A program made the translations under genes and the position numbers. From Saltatorellus ferox (GTDB taxonomy: Bacteria; Planctomycetota; UBA1135; GCA-002686595), in the NCBI GenBank assembly GCA_007751475.1, contig CP036434.1, forward strand, positions 4,345,524 through 4,409,523: a stretch of 64,000 nt of DNA, read 5' to 3'. This document shows, in pieces, positions 61,873-64,000 of this stretch (its first letter is position 1; the number at the start of each line of letters is the position of its first letter). The notes under the pieces are model-generated. The model did not search any database and had not been told where the DNA came from. It saw only the letters and a list, made by a program, of their open reading frames with translations.

Positions 61873-64000
61873 CTACTGGATGACGTACGTGTCCGGGTCC
61901 ACGCCGCCGTTGTCGCTCTCGTTGTTCTCCGTGACCGCGCCGAGGTCGTCGACGAAGGCCCCGATGCGCCAGCTACCGGGCGCGGTGCCCGCGGGGATCT
62001 GAACCGACGTGGTCGCTCCATCGGTCGCCCCGGCGAGGAGCCCCGAGAGCGTCCGCGTTCCAAGGAGCGTGTCCGTGGTGTCGATCGTCGCGTCGTCGGA
62101 GAGGTAGATCCCGATCCTGAGCGGACCGGCGTCCACCGTGCCCTCGTTCCGGATGGTCTGGTCCACCTGAAGGGTCTGGCCGGCCGTGAAGGGTCCAGCA
62201 CCGACCGCCGTCACGGACGCGACGACGAGCTCGGGCCTCGGCGGCGGCGGCGTGCGCACTTCGAACTGGCCGAGCGCCACCTTCACGTTGTCCGTTTCGT
62301 CCGACTCCGCGACGACGCCCTGCCAGTCGGCGAGCATCCCGATCGTGTACAGGCCGTCGGGCAGGTTCGCGGGCACGAACACGGGGGCGCTGGCCACGGA
62401 AGCAAAGCTTGCACCGAGACCGAACGGCACGAGGCGATCGCCGATGCGCGTGTCCGTGGGCTCGATCACCCCGTCGTCGGAGAGGTAGACGCCGATGCGG
62501 AAGAGCGTCGTCGAGGCGTTGCCGGTGTTCCTGACGCGCGTCACGACCTGGAAGCTGCCTCCTGGCGCCGACACCATTCGTTCGGGATCGAAGAGTTCGG
62601 ACACGAGGTTCGGCGCGGCGGCGCCGCCGCCGGTGACGTCCAGGAACGTCGTGGAGACGATCAGGTTGTTACCCTCGTTGATCTCCGGCTGCTGGTTGTT
62701 GTCGTCCACCCAGAGCCCCACGCGGTAGGAGCCCGCAGCGATTCCGCCGGGGACCGAGAGGTCGACGTTGATGCCCGCGCCCGCGCCGGGACTGAGCGCC
62801 TGAAGATCGTGGGAACCAAGGAGGATGTCGTTCGTCGTCACGGAGGAGTCCGTCGACAGGTAAACCGACACCCGCACGGGTGCGCTGTCCGCGACGCCGC
62901 GATTCTCGACGTCGTCGCTGATGCTGAGTACGCCTCCGCCGCCCGCCTGCACGATGGTCGGCGAGAAGGAGAAGGACGTCGCAACGAGGTCCGGGAGCGG
63001 CGGCACCGTCACCGTCACGCGGTTCGCCGCGACGAGGCCGTTGTTGCCCTCGTCCGTCTCCGGAACGATCAGCGACGAATCCGCGTAGACGCCCACGAAG
63101 TACTGACCGCCCGGGGTATTGCCGGGAATGACGAGACTCATCGGCCCGGAGCCAGATCCGCTGCCCACGGGGAGCGTGGAGATCGAGCGCGTTCCGACCA
63201 GGATGTCCTCGGCTGGATCGATCGTGGAGTCCTGGGAGAGGAAAACGCCGACCTGAAAGAGCGGAGATGCGTTCGCGCCCTGGTTGAGAACCGACTCCTC
63301 GACGGTGAGCGGCTGGCCCGCATCGACCGTGAGCGGCGCGAAGGAGATCGACGAGGGCGCGAGGTCCGGGAGCGGCGCAGCCGCGACGGAGAGCGTGCTG
63401 TTCGCCGCCTGGCCGTTGTTGGTCTCGTCCATCTCGACGATGGAGTCCAGGTCGTCGACGACGGCGCCGACGAAGTAGTTGCCCGCCGAGACGAAGATCG
63501 GAACGGTCATCGGCCCACTGCCCGACGCAGTCGCGCCAACGGCGAGGGATGGGACCGAGCGCTGGCCGATCAGGAGGTCCGCGCTCGTCACCAGGGCATC
63601 CGAGGACAGGTAGATCCCGACGCGGAAGGAGCCTGACGCCTCGATCCCCTGGTTGCGCACGGTGTCCGAGACGGTGATGGTCTGGCCGGCTTCGATCGCG
63701 TTGGGGCTGAATCCGACCGACTCGACCACGAGGTCCGGGTGACTCGGGGGGGCGACGTTCAGCGCCACGCTCGAGGCCACGGTGTTGTTGGTCTCGTCCG
63801 TCTCCGCGAAGGCGTTCAGGTCGTCGACGAAGAGCAGCAGTCGATAGGAACCGTCCGCGGTCGAGACGGGGATCTGGACGGTGCCAGAGGTCGAGAAGAC
63901 CTCGTCGGCGGCGAGGCCGGCCGAGGTCCAGGTGCTGAGGCGGGTGTCCGCGGCGTCGAATACCACGTCGGTCGAGAGGTAGGCGCCGACGCGGAAGCCC
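61873..64000 (-). CDS. CARDB-repeat surface protein, C-terminal part (5' end beyond window)
   Basis: The frame is open from the stop at 61873 to the right edge, at least 709 residues. It consists of five full and one partial Ig-like CARDB repeats of about 115-125 residues. Each repeat holds a pattern such as (F/L)RVG(I/V)YLS(S/D)D, followed by IPxG, V(V/W)DDxxxxxExxExNN and a closing strand (DLVVES, DLVATS, ELVVAS). CARDB units are cell-surface adhesion or substrate-binding modules; the start and signal peptide are outside the window. It ends at VDPDTYVIQ. Confidence 0.85.
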   Translation of the reverse strand, partial: GFRVGAYLSTDVVFDAADTRLSTWTSAGLAADEVFSTSGTVQIPVSTADGSYRLLLFVDDLNAFAETDETNNTVASSVALNVAPPSHPDLVVESVGFSPNAIEAGQTITVSDTVRNQGIEASGSFRVGIYLSSDALVTSADLLIGQRSVPSLAVGATASGSGPMTVPIFVSAGNYFVGAVVDDLDSIVEMDETNNGQAANSTLSVAAAPLPDLAPSSISFAPLTVDAGQPLTVEESVLNQGANASPLFQVGVFLSQDSTIDPAEDILVGTRSISTLPVGSGSGSGPMSLVIPGNTPGGQYFVGVYADSSLIVPETDEGNNGLVAANRVTVTVPPLPDLVATSFSFSPTIVQAGGGGVLSISDDVENRGVADSAPVRVSVYLSTDSSVTTNDILLGSHDLQALSPGAGAGINVDLSVPGGIAAGSYRVGLWVDDNNQQPEINEGNNLIVSTTFLDVTGGGAAAPNLVSELFDPERMVSAPGGSFQVVTRVRNTGNASTTLFRIGVYLSDDGVIEPTDTRIGDRLVPFGLGASFASVASAPVFVPANLPDGLYTIGMLADWQGVVAESDETDNVKVALGQFEVRTPPPPRPELVVASVTAVGAGPFTAGQTLQVDQTIRNEGTVDAGPLRIGIYLSDDATIDTTDTLLGTRTLSGLLAGATDGATTSVQIPAGTAPGSWRIGAFVDDLGAVTENNESDNGGVDPDTYVIQ

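Overview
The window is high-GC bacterial chromosome, densely coded on both strands. It most likely comes from a planctomycete of a deep-branching, Saltatorellus/Poly30-like kind. This is an inference from the mix of genes: a DUF1573 protein, an ECF-type sigma factor beside an HFD-type Ser/Thr kinase, exported FG-GAP and BNR proteins that share one C-terminal domain, a secreted DUF1028 protein and many short secreted proteins of unknown function. No rRNA, tRNA, CRISPR array, insertion sequence or phage gene was seen. Because of the high GC, long open frames also occur opposite real genes; these were left out.

Layout. 1-3.1 kb: the start of a von Willebrand A protein overlapping mnmA on the minus strand, diverging from yajC and a YraN-like nuclease-fold protein. 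3.2-14.1 kb, minus strand: a long, tightly packed run (type IV pilus/type II secretion ATPase, pilT retraction ATPase, second ATPase, pilC, sensor kinase, two CNNM/CBS membrane proteins, one exported protein), followed by a separate gene for an HTH protein with a membrane anchor. 14.3-23.1 kb: a DUF1573 protein, a small lipoprotein, thioredoxin 2, a membrane-anchored beta-rich protein, and a signalling group made of an ECF-type sigma factor, a Ser/Thr kinase, an FHA protein and a degenerate GGDEF protein. 23.1-29.5 kb: a lipoprotein, yebC, rpsI-rplM, a multi-pass membrane protein, an FtsQ-like protein and a small soluble protein. 29.7-41.3 kb, mostly plus strand: a Ski2-like helicase, an alpha/beta-hydrolase-fold protein, DUF2237, RecQ, an exported protein, and a trehalose-6-phosphate synthase/phosphatase fusion overlapping a GH15 glycosidase. 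41.4-47.5 kb: an exported BNR protein and a three-gene molybdenum hydroxylase operon whose FAD subunit carries the four cysteines typical of 4-hydroxybenzoyl-CoA reductase. 47.7-51.6 kb: a lower-GC stretch with a 1139-residue sensor kinase. 51.7-64 kb: an FG-GAP protein, DUF1028, an exported protein with a DUF1080-like fold, a T1-type peptidase homologue, a second RecQ, a prepilin, two small secreted proteins and the 3' part of a CARDB-repeat protein.

The most unusual non-coding signal is a family of near-perfect palindromes built on ACAAACGGACC-W-GGTCCGTTTGT, found at three places (27.56-27.65, 47.54-47.63 and 54.45-54.50 kb). Two places are intergenic. The third lies inside a membrane-protein gene without breaking its frame, as Rickettsia palindromic elements do. 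Arms differ between copies but stay self-complementary within each full copy.

How genes may work together: the pilus/secretion motor genes (pilB-pilT-second ATPase-pilC) probably serve a fibre built from prepilins such as the one at 60.1 kb. rpsI-rplM and mnmA/yebC/yajC are housekeeping. otsAB and the GH15 enzyme probably make and turn over trehalose. The hcr-like genes form one enzyme. The sigma/kinase/FHA/GGDEF genes look like one regulatory unit.
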